From: Halorarum halophilum
Lineage (GTDB): Archaea > Halobacteriota > Halobacteria > Halobacteriales > Haloferacaceae
Reading direction: 5' to 3'
Length of the DNA: 64,000 nucleotides
Assembly: GCF_013401515.1 (NCBI RefSeq)
Contig: NZ_CP058529.1
Location: 1,550,001 to 1,614,000, forward strand
Part shown: positions 44,448 through 52,931 of the stretch, one piece after another
Numbering within the stretch: the stretch's first letter is position 1
Layout of the letters: each line of letters starts with the position of its first letter
Program-made: the position numbers and the translations under genes
Notes under the pieces: generated by a model
Databases searched by the model: none
The model's input: only the letters and a program-made list of their open reading frames with translations
What the model was told of the DNA's origin: nothing

Positions 44448-44628
44448 TACCGCGAGGAAGGGAGCGAAGTGACCGCCCTCGCGGTATTTTGGCATTACGG
44501 GAAATCGAAGATTTCCCGTCAGCAGTCAGAACGCGTGCGTTCTGAGAGCACCAACGGGTTTTGCGGGGGTCCTCCTCGCTCGCGCGCCTTCGGCGCGCTC
44601 GTTCGTCGAACCCCCGTCAAAAGAGGTT
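44448..44628. repeat. four-hairpin structured element between convergent genes, copy B
   Basis: Same plan as 10994-11190. H0 44449-44485 has arms accgcgagg/cctcgcggt. H1 44497-44519 is identical to copy A. H2 44527-44544 is cagaacgc gt gcgttctg, a different sequence from copy A but again a perfect hairpin. H3 44559-44622 has arms ttttgcgggggt/acccccgtcaaaa with an inner gcgcgcc/ggcgcgc. An attttg tract follows H0 on plus and CTCTTTTG starts 9 bases after the minus gene's stop. No gene in the 264-base gap. Confidence 0.75.
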
Positions 44629-44634
44629 GTGGTT

Positions 44635-44919
44635 CTAGTGCGAGTGACCCATCGCGTCCTGGAGGCTCCGGCCGAAGCGCTCCTCGAACAGCTCCTCGGC
44701 CTTCGCGTTGATCTCCTCGACGTCGGCGGGCGTCTCGCCCTGCGAGTGGTGGGCGATGGCGTGGGCCTGCTGGGCGAACGCCTGCAGAACGACGTCGCTG
44801 ATGACGTGGCTCGGCTCCTCACCCTGCTCGGCCATCATGTCGACGAGGCCGGCGGGCAGGTCAACGGTGTCGGAATCGCCGTCCGGTCCTTCGACGGTGT
44901 AGGTTTCCGTATCAACCAT
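44635..44919 (-). CDS. small conserved haloarchaeal protein (DUF7545-type)
   Basis: A 94-residue acidic protein. Sequence blocks are YTVEGPDGDSDTVDLPAGLVDMM at the start, HVISDVVLQAFAQQAHAIAHHS in the middle (helix) and a C-terminal EELFEERFGRSLQDAMGHSH. The His-rich ends (AIAHH, GHSH) may bind metal but this is not shown. It is followed by the structured element within 9 bases of its stop. Promoter region upstream 44920-45038 is short and shared with the thioredoxin reductase gene end. Confidence 0.75.
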   Translation of the reverse strand: MVDTETYTVEGPDGDSDTVDLPAGLVDMMAEQGEEPSHVISDVVLQAFAQQAHAIAHHSQGETPADVEEINAKAEELFEERFGRSLQDAMGHSH

Positions 44920-45038
44920 GGCTCGTACCTCGCGTGCCGGGCCTAAAGGTCCGTGGTTGTTTCGCGTCGGTTCCACTCGCGACCGGTCGACCTGATCGTC
45001 GCGGACGGAAGGAAGGTGAGAACGATCCGGGGAGCGCC

Positions 45039-46091
45039 TCAGTCGTCGGCGGTCGCCGTCTCGCCGGACGCCGTCTCGGCGCGGGCCTTCTCCTCGAGGT
45101 AGTCGTCGGCGTCCATCGCGGCCTTGCAGCCCATCCCCGCGGCGGTGATGGCCTGCTGGTAGTGGAAGTCCACCACGTCGCCGGCGCCGAAGATGCCCTC
45201 GACGTCGGTGGCGGTCTGGCCGCCACCGGTGCCGCCGAGCGTCTTGATGTAGCCCTCCGCGTCGAGGTCGACGCCCGTGTCCTCGAGGTACGCCGTGTTC
45301 GGGGTGTGACCGATGGCGTAGAACACGGCGCCGACCTCGAACTCCCACTCCTCGGTCTCGGGGTCGTCGAGGCGGTCGGTCGGGTAGCCCTCCGGGTTTC
45401 GGACGAACGTCACCGACTCGACGCCCTCCTCCTGGGAGCCGTGGAGTTCGGTGACCTCGGTGTTGAGCACGAGTTCGATGTCGCCGGACTCGACGAGCTC
45501 CATCACGCGGTCCACCCAGTAGTCCTCCGCGCGGAACTCCTCGCGCCGGTGGACGAGATAGACGGTGTCCGCGAACTTCGTGAGGAAGACGGCCTCCTCG
45601 CAGGCCGCGTCGCCGCCGCCGATGACGAGCATGTCCTCGCCGCTGAAGAACGCGCCGTCACAGGTCGCGCACGTCGAGAGCCCGAACCCCATCAGCTCGT
45701 CCTGGCCGGGGATACCGAGCGTCCGGGCGCTGGCGCCGGACGCGGCGATGACGGTGTCCGCAGTGAACACGTCGCCGTTCGTCAGCTCCACGCGGAACGG
45801 GCGCACCGAGTCGTCCACCGTGTCGACGACGCCGTTTATCACCTCGGCGCCGAAGCGCTGGGCCTGCTCTTTCGTCCGGTTGATGAACTCGGCGCCGTTG
45901 ATCCCCTCCGGGAAGCCGGGGAAGTTCTCGACCTCCGAGGTCAGCGTCAGTTGACCGCCCGGCTCGTCACCCTCGAGGACGAGCGGGTCGAGGTTCGCAC
46001 GGGCGGCGTAGATGGCCGCGGTCAGCCCCGCGGAGCCCGTCCCGGCGATGATCAACTTCCGGTGTTCGACGATGTCGGCGGCGTCACTCAT
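45039..46091 (-). CDS. trxB: thioredoxin reductase-like FAD/NAD(P) disulfide reductase
   Basis: A 350-residue flavoprotein from ATG 46091. FAD motif IAGTGSAGLTAAIYAARANL (15-34), redox disulfide CATC (Cys141 and Cys144), NAD(P) motif VIGGGDAACEEA (~155-166), second FAD motif GIFGAGDVVDFHYQQ. It passes electrons from NAD(P)H to thioredoxin-like proteins in the cytoplasm. The pyridine-nucleotide loop (HRREEFRAED) has two Arg after His, favouring NADPH. A C-terminal Ala/Glu tail is haloarchaeal. Minus TATA-like tacaaacc near 46115-46122. Confidence 0.92.
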   Translation of the reverse strand: MSDAADIVEHRKLIIAGTGSAGLTAAIYAARANLDPLVLEGDEPGGQLTLTSEVENFPGFPEGINGAEFINRTKEQAQRFGAEVINGVVDTVDDSVRPFRVELTNGDVFTADTVIAASGASARTLGIPGQDELMGFGLSTCATCDGAFFSGEDMLVIGGGDAACEEAVFLTKFADTVYLVHRREEFRAEDYWVDRVMELVESGDIELVLNTEVTELHGSQEEGVESVTFVRNPEGYPTDRLDDPETEEWEFEVGAVFYAIGHTPNTAYLEDTGVDLDAEGYIKTLGGTGGGQTATDVEGIFGAGDVVDFHYQQAITAAGMGCKAAMDADDYLEEKARAETASGETATADD

Positions 46092-46217
46092 TGAGCGCAA
46101 CTACTCGACAGGACGGTTTGTAGGTTGTGCTGTCGGCCGGACGGGGCGCACCCCCGTGAAACCGTCACACGCAGGTCCGGACCCTGATCCTCACGAGCGG
46201 ACGGGGAACGTCGACAC

Positions 46218-46439
46218 TCACTCACGGTCGGCGTGGTCGAACCGTGGCCCTACCCGCTTCCAGAGCGGTATCGACAGGACCAACGTGCCGACGAAGAGTA
46301 CGAGGAACGCGACAGCAGTCATCTCGATCGGTAGTCCGAGGACGTACAGTCCGAGCGTCCCGGCGAGTGCCGCCAGTAAGACGCCGAGAACGACGGTCTG
46401 CAACCCGCTGAAAGCGCTCGTCGAGACGTCCCCGAACAT
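46218..46439 (-). CDS. small two-helix membrane protein
   Basis: A 73-residue protein from ATG 46439 with two hydrophobic helices (about 11-35 and 40-62) and a charged C-terminus (WKRVGPRFDHADRE). An in-frame start at 46634 lies beyond a TATA-like aattatac (46467-46474, minus), which supports ATG 46439. No known family. Confidence 0.65.
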   Translation of the reverse strand: MFGDVSTSAFSGLQTVVLGVLLAALAGTLGLYVLGLPIEMTAVAFLVLFVGTLVLSIPLWKRVGPRFDHADRE

Positions 46440-46758
46440 AGTTGCGCTAACACGCTTCCTCGTATAATTCCGAGGGTAGTCGACGAATGGCGTCCTGTGG
46501 AGGGTGAGCCGGTTGTCGGCTCGACTCGGGATGACACAGATCATGTTACACCCACTGGTGAGGACCGTGACCGGGTGATCGGAGAGAGCAAGGTGGGGAC
46601 CACGACGAGGCCCGGAACCGGAGGGAAGCCGCACGGGCTTCCAAGGCAGTCGCGGTGGCTGACGAGACAGTACCCGTCGGCTGGACCGACGGCCTCACGA
46701 CCCATCGACGAGAGCCGAAGCACTCACGAACGTCCCGACGACACCAACTCGTAGACCG
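46440..46758. other. 319-base intergenic region, divergent promoters
   Basis: Between a minus membrane-protein gene and the plus DUF357 gene. The minus TATA is near 46467-46474. A plus reading frame at 46497-46754 is Arg/Thr/Pro-rich with no fold pattern, so I leave it out. No repeat or RNA structure noticed. Confidence 0.45.
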
Positions 46759-47043
46759 ATGCCAGCCGACCTCGACGAGAAGACGGCGCGGTACGGCGAG
46801 ATGCTCGCGGACGCCCTCGCCGCCGCCGAGGTGTGCGTGCCGGCGGGGACGCCGCTCCACGACGCCGCGGTCGAGTGCCGCGAGATGGCCGTCTCGTACC
46901 TCGAAGACGGCCGCCACTTCCGCGAGGCGGACGACCTGGTGAACGCGCTGGCCGCCTACTCGTACGGGTACGGCTGGCTCGACTGCGGGGTCCGCCTCGG
47001 ACTGTTCTCGGTGCCCGAGGGGACCGACCTGTTCACGACCTGA
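46759..47043 (+). CDS. DUF357 helical protein
   Basis: A 94-residue all-helical protein matching DUF357: CREMAVSYLEDGRHFREADDLVNALAAYSYGYGWLDCGVRLGLF. Archaeal DUF357 proteins form helix bundles of unknown function. It lies 41 bases before the double universal stress gene on the same strand. Confidence 0.88.
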   Translation: MPADLDEKTARYGEMLADALAAAEVCVPAGTPLHDAAVECREMAVSYLEDGRHFREADDLVNALAAYSYGYGWLDCGVRLGLFSVPEGTDLFTT

Positions 47044-47084
47044 CCGTCACTGGAACTTTCCACCTGCCCTGCGTACCCCCGGGC

Positions 47085-47984
47085 ATGACGACCCACGAGT
47101 TCGACGAGCTCCTCGTTCCGACCGACGGGAGCGAGACGGCCGACGCCGCGCTCGACGTCGCGGTATCGCTCGCCTCGCACATCGGCGCCAGGGTGCACCT
47201 GCTCTCCGTGGTGAACCCCTACGTCCTCTCCAGGGTGACCGACGTCGAGGAGCACCGCGCCGAGGCGAGGCAACTCGTCTCCGACGCGGCAGAACGCGTC
47301 CGGGAGGCCGGCGTCGACGTGGAGACGGCGGTGCGGAAGGGCTCGGAACACGAGGAGATCCGGGAGTACGTCGAGGAGCACGGGATCGACGCGGTCGTGA
47401 TGGGGACCCACGGCCGGACCGGCGTGAAGCGTGCGCTCGTCGGGAGCGTGACCGAGAAGGTCGTCCGTCGGGTCGGCGTACCCGTGCTCACGGTCCGGGA
47501 ACCGATCCCGGAGTTCCGGCCGGACCGCGTGTTGCTCCCGACGGACGGCAGCGACGCCGCGGCCGCGGCCGAGCGCGTGGCGCTGTGGCTCGCCGACGAG
47601 TACGGTGCGACCGTCGAGGCGCTCAGCGTCGTCGAGACCCCGACGCTCACGACCGCCAGCGACCCGGCCGGTATGACCGGGGACGCCATCGACGAGGTCC
47701 GGGGTGTACTGACCGAGCAGGCCGAGGACGCCGTCGAGTCCGTCGAGGAGGACGGCGAGGCGGCAGGGGTGACCGTGGAGACCGCCGTCGGCGAGGGCCG
47801 CACGCACGAGCGCATCCTCACTGCGGCCGAGGAACGCGACGCCGACCTGATCGTGATCGGCTCCCACGGTCGCGGCGGCGTCGAGCGGTTCGTCCTCGGG
47901 AGCGTCGCGGAGAAGGTGCTGCGGCTCGCCGACCGACCGGTGCTCGTGGTTCCCTCCGAGGGCGCGGGCGGGACGGCGGGGTAG
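47085..47984 (+). CDS. tandem universal stress protein, two UspA domains
   Basis: A 299-residue protein with two UspA domains: ~5-145 (DELLVPTDGSETAD ... GTHGRTGVKRALVGSVTE) and ~150-292 (RVLLPTDGSDAAA ... GSHGRGGVERFVLGSVAE). Both carry the G-x2-G-x9-G-S nucleotide-binding pattern. Tandem forms act as built-in dimers. Its stop abuts the cysS stop directly (47984/47985, convergent). Confidence 0.93.
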   Translation: MTTHEFDELLVPTDGSETADAALDVAVSLASHIGARVHLLSVVNPYVLSRVTDVEEHRAEARQLVSDAAERVREAGVDVETAVRKGSEHEEIREYVEEHGIDAVVMGTHGRTGVKRALVGSVTEKVVRRVGVPVLTVREPIPEFRPDRVLLPTDGSDAAAAAERVALWLADEYGATVEALSVVETPTLTTASDPAGMTGDAIDEVRGVLTEQAEDAVESVEEDGEAAGVTVETAVGEGRTHERILTAAEERDADLIVIGSHGRGGVERFVLGSVAEKVLRLADRPVLVVPSEGAGGTAG

Positions 47985-49517
47985 CTACTCGAACCGGTAG
48001 GTCGCGCCCTCGGCCGAGTCCTCCACCTCGACGCCGAGCGCCTCGAGGTCGTCCCGGAGCTCGTCCGCGCGCTCGTAGTTGCCTGCTTCCCGCTCCCGCT
48101 CGCGGACGTCGAGCACGAGTTCGACCAGGTCGCCCGCGAGCTCTACGTCGCCGTCGGCCTCGCGGCCGAGTTCGAGCCCGAACACGTCGCCGCCGAGCTC
48201 CTCGAACGTCTCGACCGCGCGGCGGAGTCCCCGGTAGTCGTAGCTCGCCGACCCGTCGTCGTCGCCGTCCGCGTTCGCGTCGGCGGTTGCATCGTCCGGC
48301 CGGTTCGCGCCGACGTGCCGGTTCACGGCCGTTGCGAGATCGAGCAGCGCGTTGTACGCGGTCCGCACGTCGAGGTCGTGGTTCATCGCCTCGGTGAACG
48401 CCTCGCGAGTCGTCTCGACCGACTCGCGGAGATCGTCGTCCGCGGACTTCGATCCGGCGTCGACCGAGTCACAGGCGTCGACCGCGGCCTCGTAGGCGCG
48501 TTCGAGCCGCTCCCAGCGCTCCTCGGCCTCGACGATCGCGTCCTCGGAGAAGGTCTGGTCGCCGCGGTACTGTGCACCCAGGTAGAACGTGCGGATCACG
48601 TTCACCCCGAACTCCTTGAGCGCGTCGCTCGCGGTGAAGAAGTTGCCGAGGCTGGAGGACATCTTGTCCTCCTTCGTGCGCAGGAGGCCGTTGTGGAGCC
48701 AGTAGCGGGCGAAGGTGCGGTCCGTCGCGGCCTCGCTCTGGGCGATCTCGTTCTCGTGGTGCGGGAACACGAGGTCGCGCCCGCCCATGTGGACGTCGAG
48801 CGTCTCGCCGAGGTGCGTCATCGACATCGCCGAGCACTCGATGTGCCAGCCCGGACGGCCTTCGCCCCACGGCGAGTCCCAGGTCATACCGGACGGGAGC
48901 GCGTCGTCGTGTTCGTGCTTCCGGTGTTCCCTGACGGCCGATTCGCTCACGCCGCCGGCCTTCCACAGCGCGAAGTCGGTCGGGTGGCGCTTCTCGGCGA
49001 GTTCGTCCGCGTCGGCGTCGGATTCGAGTTCGTCGAGCTTCTGGTTCGACAGCTCGCCGTAGCGGTCGAACCGCGTGACGTCGAAGTACACCGAACCGTT
49101 CGCCTCGTAGGCGTAGCCGCGCTCGACGAGCGTGCCGACGAGGTCGACGATCTCCGGAACGTGCTCGGAGACGCGGGGGTACACCTCCGCCCGGAGGAGG
49201 TTCAGCCCGCGCATGTCCTCGATGACCTCCCGGGTGAAGTGGCGGGCGACGTCGGCCTCCGTGTCCCAGCCCTCGCGCTCGCCGACCCGGGCGGCGATCT
49301 TCTCGTTCACGTCGGTGACGTTCTCGACGTGGCGGACGTCGTAGCCGAGGTGCTCGAGCCACCGGTGGAGGATGTCGGCGTGGAACCAGAGGCGCGCGTG
49401 TCCGAGGTGCGCCTCGTCCGAGACCGTCAGCCCGCAGACGTACAGCAGGACCTCGTCGTCTTCGACGTCGAACGGTCGGCGCTCACCCGACAGGGTGTCG
49501 GTCACGGACAGGCTCAT
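47985..49517 (-). CDS. cysS: cysteinyl-tRNA synthetase
   Basis: A 510-residue class I synthetase. Zn ligand Cys28 sits in VCGLTVSD (usual form CGPTVYD), the HIGH motif is HLGH (37-40), WHIECSAMS gives another Zn Cys, [10 protein letters not shown] follows, and KMSSS is present. A low-complexity Asp/Ala insert near residues 400-420 is in the tRNA-binding part, typical of halophile surface adaptation. It charges tRNA-Cys. Minus TATA gtttaaaa at 49543-49550 predicts a leaderless transcript at ATG 49517. Confidence 0.96.
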   Translation of the reverse strand: MSLSVTDTLSGERRPFDVEDDEVLLYVCGLTVSDEAHLGHARLWFHADILHRWLEHLGYDVRHVENVTDVNEKIAARVGEREGWDTEADVARHFTREVIEDMRGLNLLRAEVYPRVSEHVPEIVDLVGTLVERGYAYEANGSVYFDVTRFDRYGELSNQKLDELESDADADELAEKRHPTDFALWKAGGVSESAVREHRKHEHDDALPSGMTWDSPWGEGRPGWHIECSAMSMTHLGETLDVHMGGRDLVFPHHENEIAQSEAATDRTFARYWLHNGLLRTKEDKMSSSLGNFFTASDALKEFGVNVIRTFYLGAQYRGDQTFSEDAIVEAEERWERLERAYEAAVDACDSVDAGSKSADDDLRESVETTREAFTEAMNHDLDVRTAYNALLDLATAVNRHVGANRPDDATADANADGDDDGSASYDYRGLRRAVETFEELGGDVFGLELGREADGDVELAGDLVELVLDVREREREAGNYERADELRDDLEALGVEVEDSAEGATYRFE

Positions 49518-49542
49518 TCGGTCGTCGCTAGGCGGGCCTCCG

Positions 49543-49550
49543 GTTTAAAA
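49543..49550 (-). promoter_or_regulatory. TATA box of cysS
   Basis: Minus-strand TTTTAAAC, 26-33 bases before ATG 49517, in the 337-base gap 49518-49854. The rest of that gap holds the dead lipoprotein start at 49649. Confidence 0.65.
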
Positions 49551-49648
49551 CGTCGAAGTTCGTCGCGTCGGGACGACGTCGCCGGTCGGTGAAACGGGCA
49601 TCTCACGTAACACCGGGTACTTGTCACGATACGTCGTCACCCCTGGGT

Positions 49649-49760
49649 ATGAACTCGCTGTAACAGAGACTGTTCCTGCGCGCCGGCGGTACCGCCGCGA
49701 TCGGTTCGTCCGCCGGCTGTGTCGCGAATCCGGGCGGGGGCGCCACGCGGTCACCGACCA
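49649..49760 (+). pseudogene. remnant of a Tat lipoprotein gene start
   Basis: From ATG 49649 the frame reads MNSL-stop-QRLFLRAGGTAAIG then SSAGC (Cys codon at 49718-49720). Read through the stop, this is a twin-arginine/lipobox signal peptide: one expected Arg pair and the [F/L]LRAGG stretch, then an LAGC-like lipobox (SAGC) at the usual distance. A TAA stop (codon 5) and loss of the mature domain make it dead; after ~49760 the frame is low-quality Arg/Ser/Thr sequence that runs antisense into the next gene. An alternative start after the stop (CTG) would still lack a mature protein. Confidence 0.5.
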
Positions 49761-49854
49761 GGTATTCGCGTACTGACGGACGTGAGGACGACGGGTCCCC
49801 TCCTGAACGACGCGACCGCTGGGGGAGATCCGGTGAGAGAACGTCCACTCCCGG

Positions 49855-50352
49855 CTACGACGCCAGCGCCGCCTCGACCGCCCGGACCGCCGTCGCCCCG
49901 TCGCGCCGCCCGACCACGACGACCATTTCCCCGTCGGCGACGCCCGCAGCCTCGACGGCCACGTCAGCCGTTCGGAGACAGCCGAGCGCGGCCTCCAGTG
50001 CCCGGGCGTCGACGTCGCCTCGGGCGACGACGGCCGTCAGGGCTCCGCCGTCCTCGGCGAACCTCGCCCCGCCGACCCCGAGGAGCGCGTCGTCCTCCGC
50101 GTTCTCGTCGTCCGCGTCTCGGTCTTCCGCGGAGACGACTCCGCTGTGCATGGTGACCCGAGCGTCGGCGGCGACCGAGGGCGGGTCGAGGTCAGCGGCG
50201 TACCGGCGCAGCGCCGTCGCCACCGCGTCCGTCTCCGCGTCGATGTCCAGCGTCTCGGCCGCGGCGGCGTAGTTCACGACGCCGGCGCGGAGCGCGTCGA
50301 ACAGGTACGGCCTGGCCCGGACGGCCTCGCGGGCGTCCTCCGCGACTGTCAT
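49855..50352 (-). CDS. haloarchaeal DUF7523-type protein
   Basis: A 165-residue acidic protein. Residues 1-50 are helical (MTVAEDAREAVRARPYLFDALRAG), ~60-85 a strand-loop with DARVTMHSGVV, and ~95-165 a second alpha/beta part (ALTAVVARGDVDARALEAALG). The mix resembles small regulatory (ACT-like) folds, but no ligand motif is certain. It faces the next plus-strand gene divergently. Confidence 0.7.
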   Translation of the reverse strand: MTVAEDAREAVRARPYLFDALRAGVVNYAAAAETLDIDAETDAVATALRRYAADLDPPSVAADARVTMHSGVVSAEDRDADDENAEDDALLGVGGARFAEDGGALTAVVARGDVDARALEAALGCLRTADVAVEAAGVADGEMVVVVGRRDGATAVRAVEAALAS

Positions 50353-50506
50353 ACCTCCGCGGTCGCGGTCCCCGGCGATAACACCGACGGTTTCGGGGTG
50401 GAGGGGTTCGGGAACGCCCGCCGACTGAAGCGAGTTTCTGTATCGGCCCCTACAGAAAGGTAATTCAGATTACCCTTTTGGGCGCGGGGGCCCGTCGTTC
50501 ACGTGC

Positions 50507-50776
50507 ATGAGGTCACAGGCACCGGACACGGACGACCCGCTCCTGGAGTCGCTCCGGGGTCCCGATCCGAACGGTTCGCTCGCGGTATCGCTCGCGGTCG
50601 CGCTGGCCGTGGTACTCGGCGTCCTCGCGACGACGGCGCCGGTCGCCGCGCTCGCGGCGGTCGCGCTCGTCGCCGGCGGCTACCTCCTCGCGGGGGTGCG
50701 TCGGCGCGCTCGCGAGGGGACGGGGCGGCAGCGACGGCTCTGCGTCCCCCGGACGACGGTCTGCGTGGAGGTGTGA
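50507..50776 (+). CDS. small membrane protein with basic tail
   Basis: An 89-residue protein with two adjacent hydrophobic helices (about 24-42 and 44-61), then a basic tail (RRRAREGTGRQRR) containing one Cys. A promoter-like tacagaaaggtaattcagattacccttttgg lies in 50452-50482. No family recognised. Confidence 0.6.
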   Translation: MRSQAPDTDDPLLESLRGPDPNGSLAVSLAVALAVVLGVLATTAPVAALAAVALVAGGYLLAGVRRRAREGTGRQRRLCVPRTTVCVEV

Positions 50777-50927
50777 GACGACGGACGAGACGTCGATCCG
50801 GTCGTCGTAGTCCCCCTTCGGCCCTCCACCCAATCCCGGTACATCGACCCGGTTTCGAGTTCTCACAGGCCGCTCGACGCACTCCGCGTTCGAAGGCGAT
50901 AAGGCCGGCCACACCTTGCCTTCGGCC

Positions 50928-51809
50928 ATGAGTCAGGCGCTGGTGATCGTCGCCCACGGATCCCACCTGAACCCGGACTCGAGCGCCCCCACCTTCCGGC
51001 ACGCGGACACCATCCGCGCGACCGGCGCGTTCGACGAGGTCCGGACCGGCTTCTGGAAGGAGGAGCCCAGCCTCCGCGAGGTGCTCCGCACGGTCGAGGC
51101 CGAGGAGGTGGTCGTGGTCCCGATGTTCATCTCGGAGGGGTACTTCACCGAGCAGGTCATCCCCCGCGAACTCCGCCTCGACGGCTGGGACGTGACCGAC
51201 TGGGACTCCGACGGCCTCTCCGCGGACGTGGCGACCTACGCCGCGACGGACACCGGTCAGACGGTCCACTACTGCGGCCCCGTCGGCACCCACGGGTCGA
51301 TGACCGACGTGCTAGTGCGCCGGGCCGAGAGCGTCACCGGGGACCCCGACGTGGGCGAGGGGTTCGGCTTCGCCGTCGTCGGCCACGGCACCGAGCGCAA
51401 CGAGAACTCCGCGAAGGCCATCGAGTACCACGCCGACCGCGTCCGCGACATGGATCGGTTCGACGAGGTCGAGGCGCTGTACATGGACGAGGAACCCGAG
51501 GTGGACGACCTCCCCGACTACTTCGAGACCGAGGACGTCGTGCTCGTCCCGCTGTTCGTCGCCGACGGCTTCCACACCCAGGAGGACATTCCGGAGGACG
51601 TCGGCCTCACCGACGACTACCGGACCGGCTACGACGTGCCGGCCGCGGTCGAGGGCCACCGCGTCTGGTACGCCGGTGCGGTCGGCACGGAACCCCTGCT
51701 GGCCGACGTCGTCCTCGAACGGGCGGCCGACGCGGGCGCCGACGTGGGGAGCGCCGTCGAGGACGTGCGCGAGACGACGCGGGTGGCGACCCCGGAGGCC
51801 GACGACTGA
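50928..51809 (+). CDS. cbiX: CbiX-type chelatase, two-domain
   Basis: A 293-residue protein with two chelatase halves. The first starts MSQALVIVAHGSHLNP, with the metal-site His in VAHGSH (9-11), and has PMFISEGYFTEQVIP. The second has AVVGHGTERNENS (~150-162) and PLFVADGFHTQEDIPE. CbiX inserts cobalt (or Ni/Fe in relatives) into sirohydrochlorin on the way to cobalamin or siroheme. The stop is directly followed by the DR2241 start, with no spacer. Confidence 0.88.
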   Translation: MSQALVIVAHGSHLNPDSSAPTFRHADTIRATGAFDEVRTGFWKEEPSLREVLRTVEAEEVVVVPMFISEGYFTEQVIPRELRLDGWDVTDWDSDGLSADVATYAATDTGQTVHYCGPVGTHGSMTDVLVRRAESVTGDPDVGEGFGFAVVGHGTERNENSAKAIEYHADRVRDMDRFDEVEALYMDEEPEVDDLPDYFETEDVVLVPLFVADGFHTQEDIPEDVGLTDDYRTGYDVPAAVEGHRVWYAGAVGTEPLLADVVLERAADAGADVGSAVEDVRETTRVATPEADD

Positions 51810-52910
51810 ATGCAGTCCGCCCAGTTCGACGCCCTCGTCGAGGCCGCGGCCGGGGGTGACGACGGGAGCGAGGGCGTCGACTTCGAGGGCCTGCGCGTCC
51901 GCCGCGGGGCCGACGGCGGCTTCCGGTTCGAGACGCCGGACGTGACCGCGACCGGGCTCTCGGAGGCCGAACTCCGCGCCCACGCGGAGGGCTCGCCGTA
52001 CGTGACCAACTGGTACGTCTGGGAGCGTGACGTGCGGCGACACGGGCGGCCCCGACGTGCCTTCCTTCGCCGAGCCGAAGCCGCCGACGACCTCCCGGTT
52101 CCGGAGCGGTACGAGGCGCTCCGCGATGGCATGGTCACCGAGTGGGGACAGCTCCGCATCGAGGCGACGCTGGGCGACCACGGCGCCCGTCGGTACGAAC
52201 TGCGACACGTCGACGACGCCGGCCGCGACGCCGACGAACTCGATCACCACGACGACCCCCTCGACGCTCGCGTGCTGGCGAAACTGGACGACGACGGCCG
52301 CTACCGGCCGCTCAAGACGGCACCCACGCTCCGGACCGGGTGGGTCTTCCAGTCGCTCGACTGGCACGCCGCGCTCGAGGCCATCGAGGCGTTCTACCCC
52401 GCCACCGTGGCGAACTGGTACCGCGAGCGGGAGGGCGACCTGGACGTGAGCCACTGGCGCGAGACCGCGGAGCGACAGACCGGCATCTACGACGTGGTCG
52501 ACGAGCTCCCCCGCGAGGCCGTCGAGCACGTCGCCGAGGCCTGCTGCGTGGACTCCCAGTGCCTGAAGCGCCGGGAGTGGGAGTACGAGGCGGGCGACGA
52601 GCTCGCCGCCGACGGCGGCACCGGCCCGTTCCCGTGTCGGGAGCCGTGTTCGCTCGTCGTCGCGGCGGCGCGGAAGTGGACGTTCCTGGAGCGGGAGGAG
52701 GAGCGGGAGTACACGTTCACGCTGACGCCGAGCGAGAAGGAGCAGGTCGAGGACATCGTCGACGCCGTCGCCGACGGCCGGGTCGGGGAGATCCGCGAGG
52801 CGGACGTCGGCGAGGGCGCGAACCGCTACCGGGCGCGGTACCTCCGCGCGAAGCGGATGGACGAGGAGGGGAACCTCGACGGGGGTCCGACGGAGGACGG
52901 CGCGGAGTAA
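51810..52910 (+). CDS. DR2241-family Fe-S protein coupled to CbiX
   Basis: A 366-residue protein. A Cys cluster near the C-terminal third (EACCVDSQCLK, then ~35 residues later PFPCREPCS) is typical of a 4Fe-4S site. The N-terminal half has a WYVWERDVRRHGRPRRAFLRRAE segment and is unlike known enzymes. The ATG is the base right after the CbiX TGA, so translation is coupled. DR2241 proteins occur next to CbiX in haloarchaea and Deinococcus and may help chelation or reduce the corrin ring; no experiment is known to me. A 15-base direct repeat surrounds its stop. Confidence 0.8.
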   Translation: MQSAQFDALVEAAAGGDDGSEGVDFEGLRVRRGADGGFRFETPDVTATGLSEAELRAHAEGSPYVTNWYVWERDVRRHGRPRRAFLRRAEAADDLPVPERYEALRDGMVTEWGQLRIEATLGDHGARRYELRHVDDAGRDADELDHHDDPLDARVLAKLDDDGRYRPLKTAPTLRTGWVFQSLDWHAALEAIEAFYPATVANWYREREGDLDVSHWRETAERQTGIYDVVDELPREAVEHVAEACCVDSQCLKRREWEYEAGDELAADGGTGPFPCREPCSLVVAAARKWTFLEREEEREYTFTLTPSEKEQVEDIVDAVADGRVGEIREADVGEGANRYRARYLRAKRMDEEGNLDGGPTEDGAE

Positions 52911-52929
52911 CGGGGGACGGCGCGGAGTA
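52895..52929 (+). repeat. 15-bp tandem direct repeat at the DR2241 gene end
   Basis: ggacggcgcggagta occurs at 52895-52909 and again at 52915-52929, period 20. The first copy ends in the TAA stop, the second in TAG, so the duplication left the protein unchanged. It reaches within two bases of the next minus gene's stop. Confidence 0.6.
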
Positions 52930-52931
52930 GC

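Noticed and set aside
46497-46754. Plus-strand 85-codon frame before the DUF357 gene
   Set aside because: Thr/Arg/Pro-rich, no fold or family pattern, no promoter; likely intergenic.
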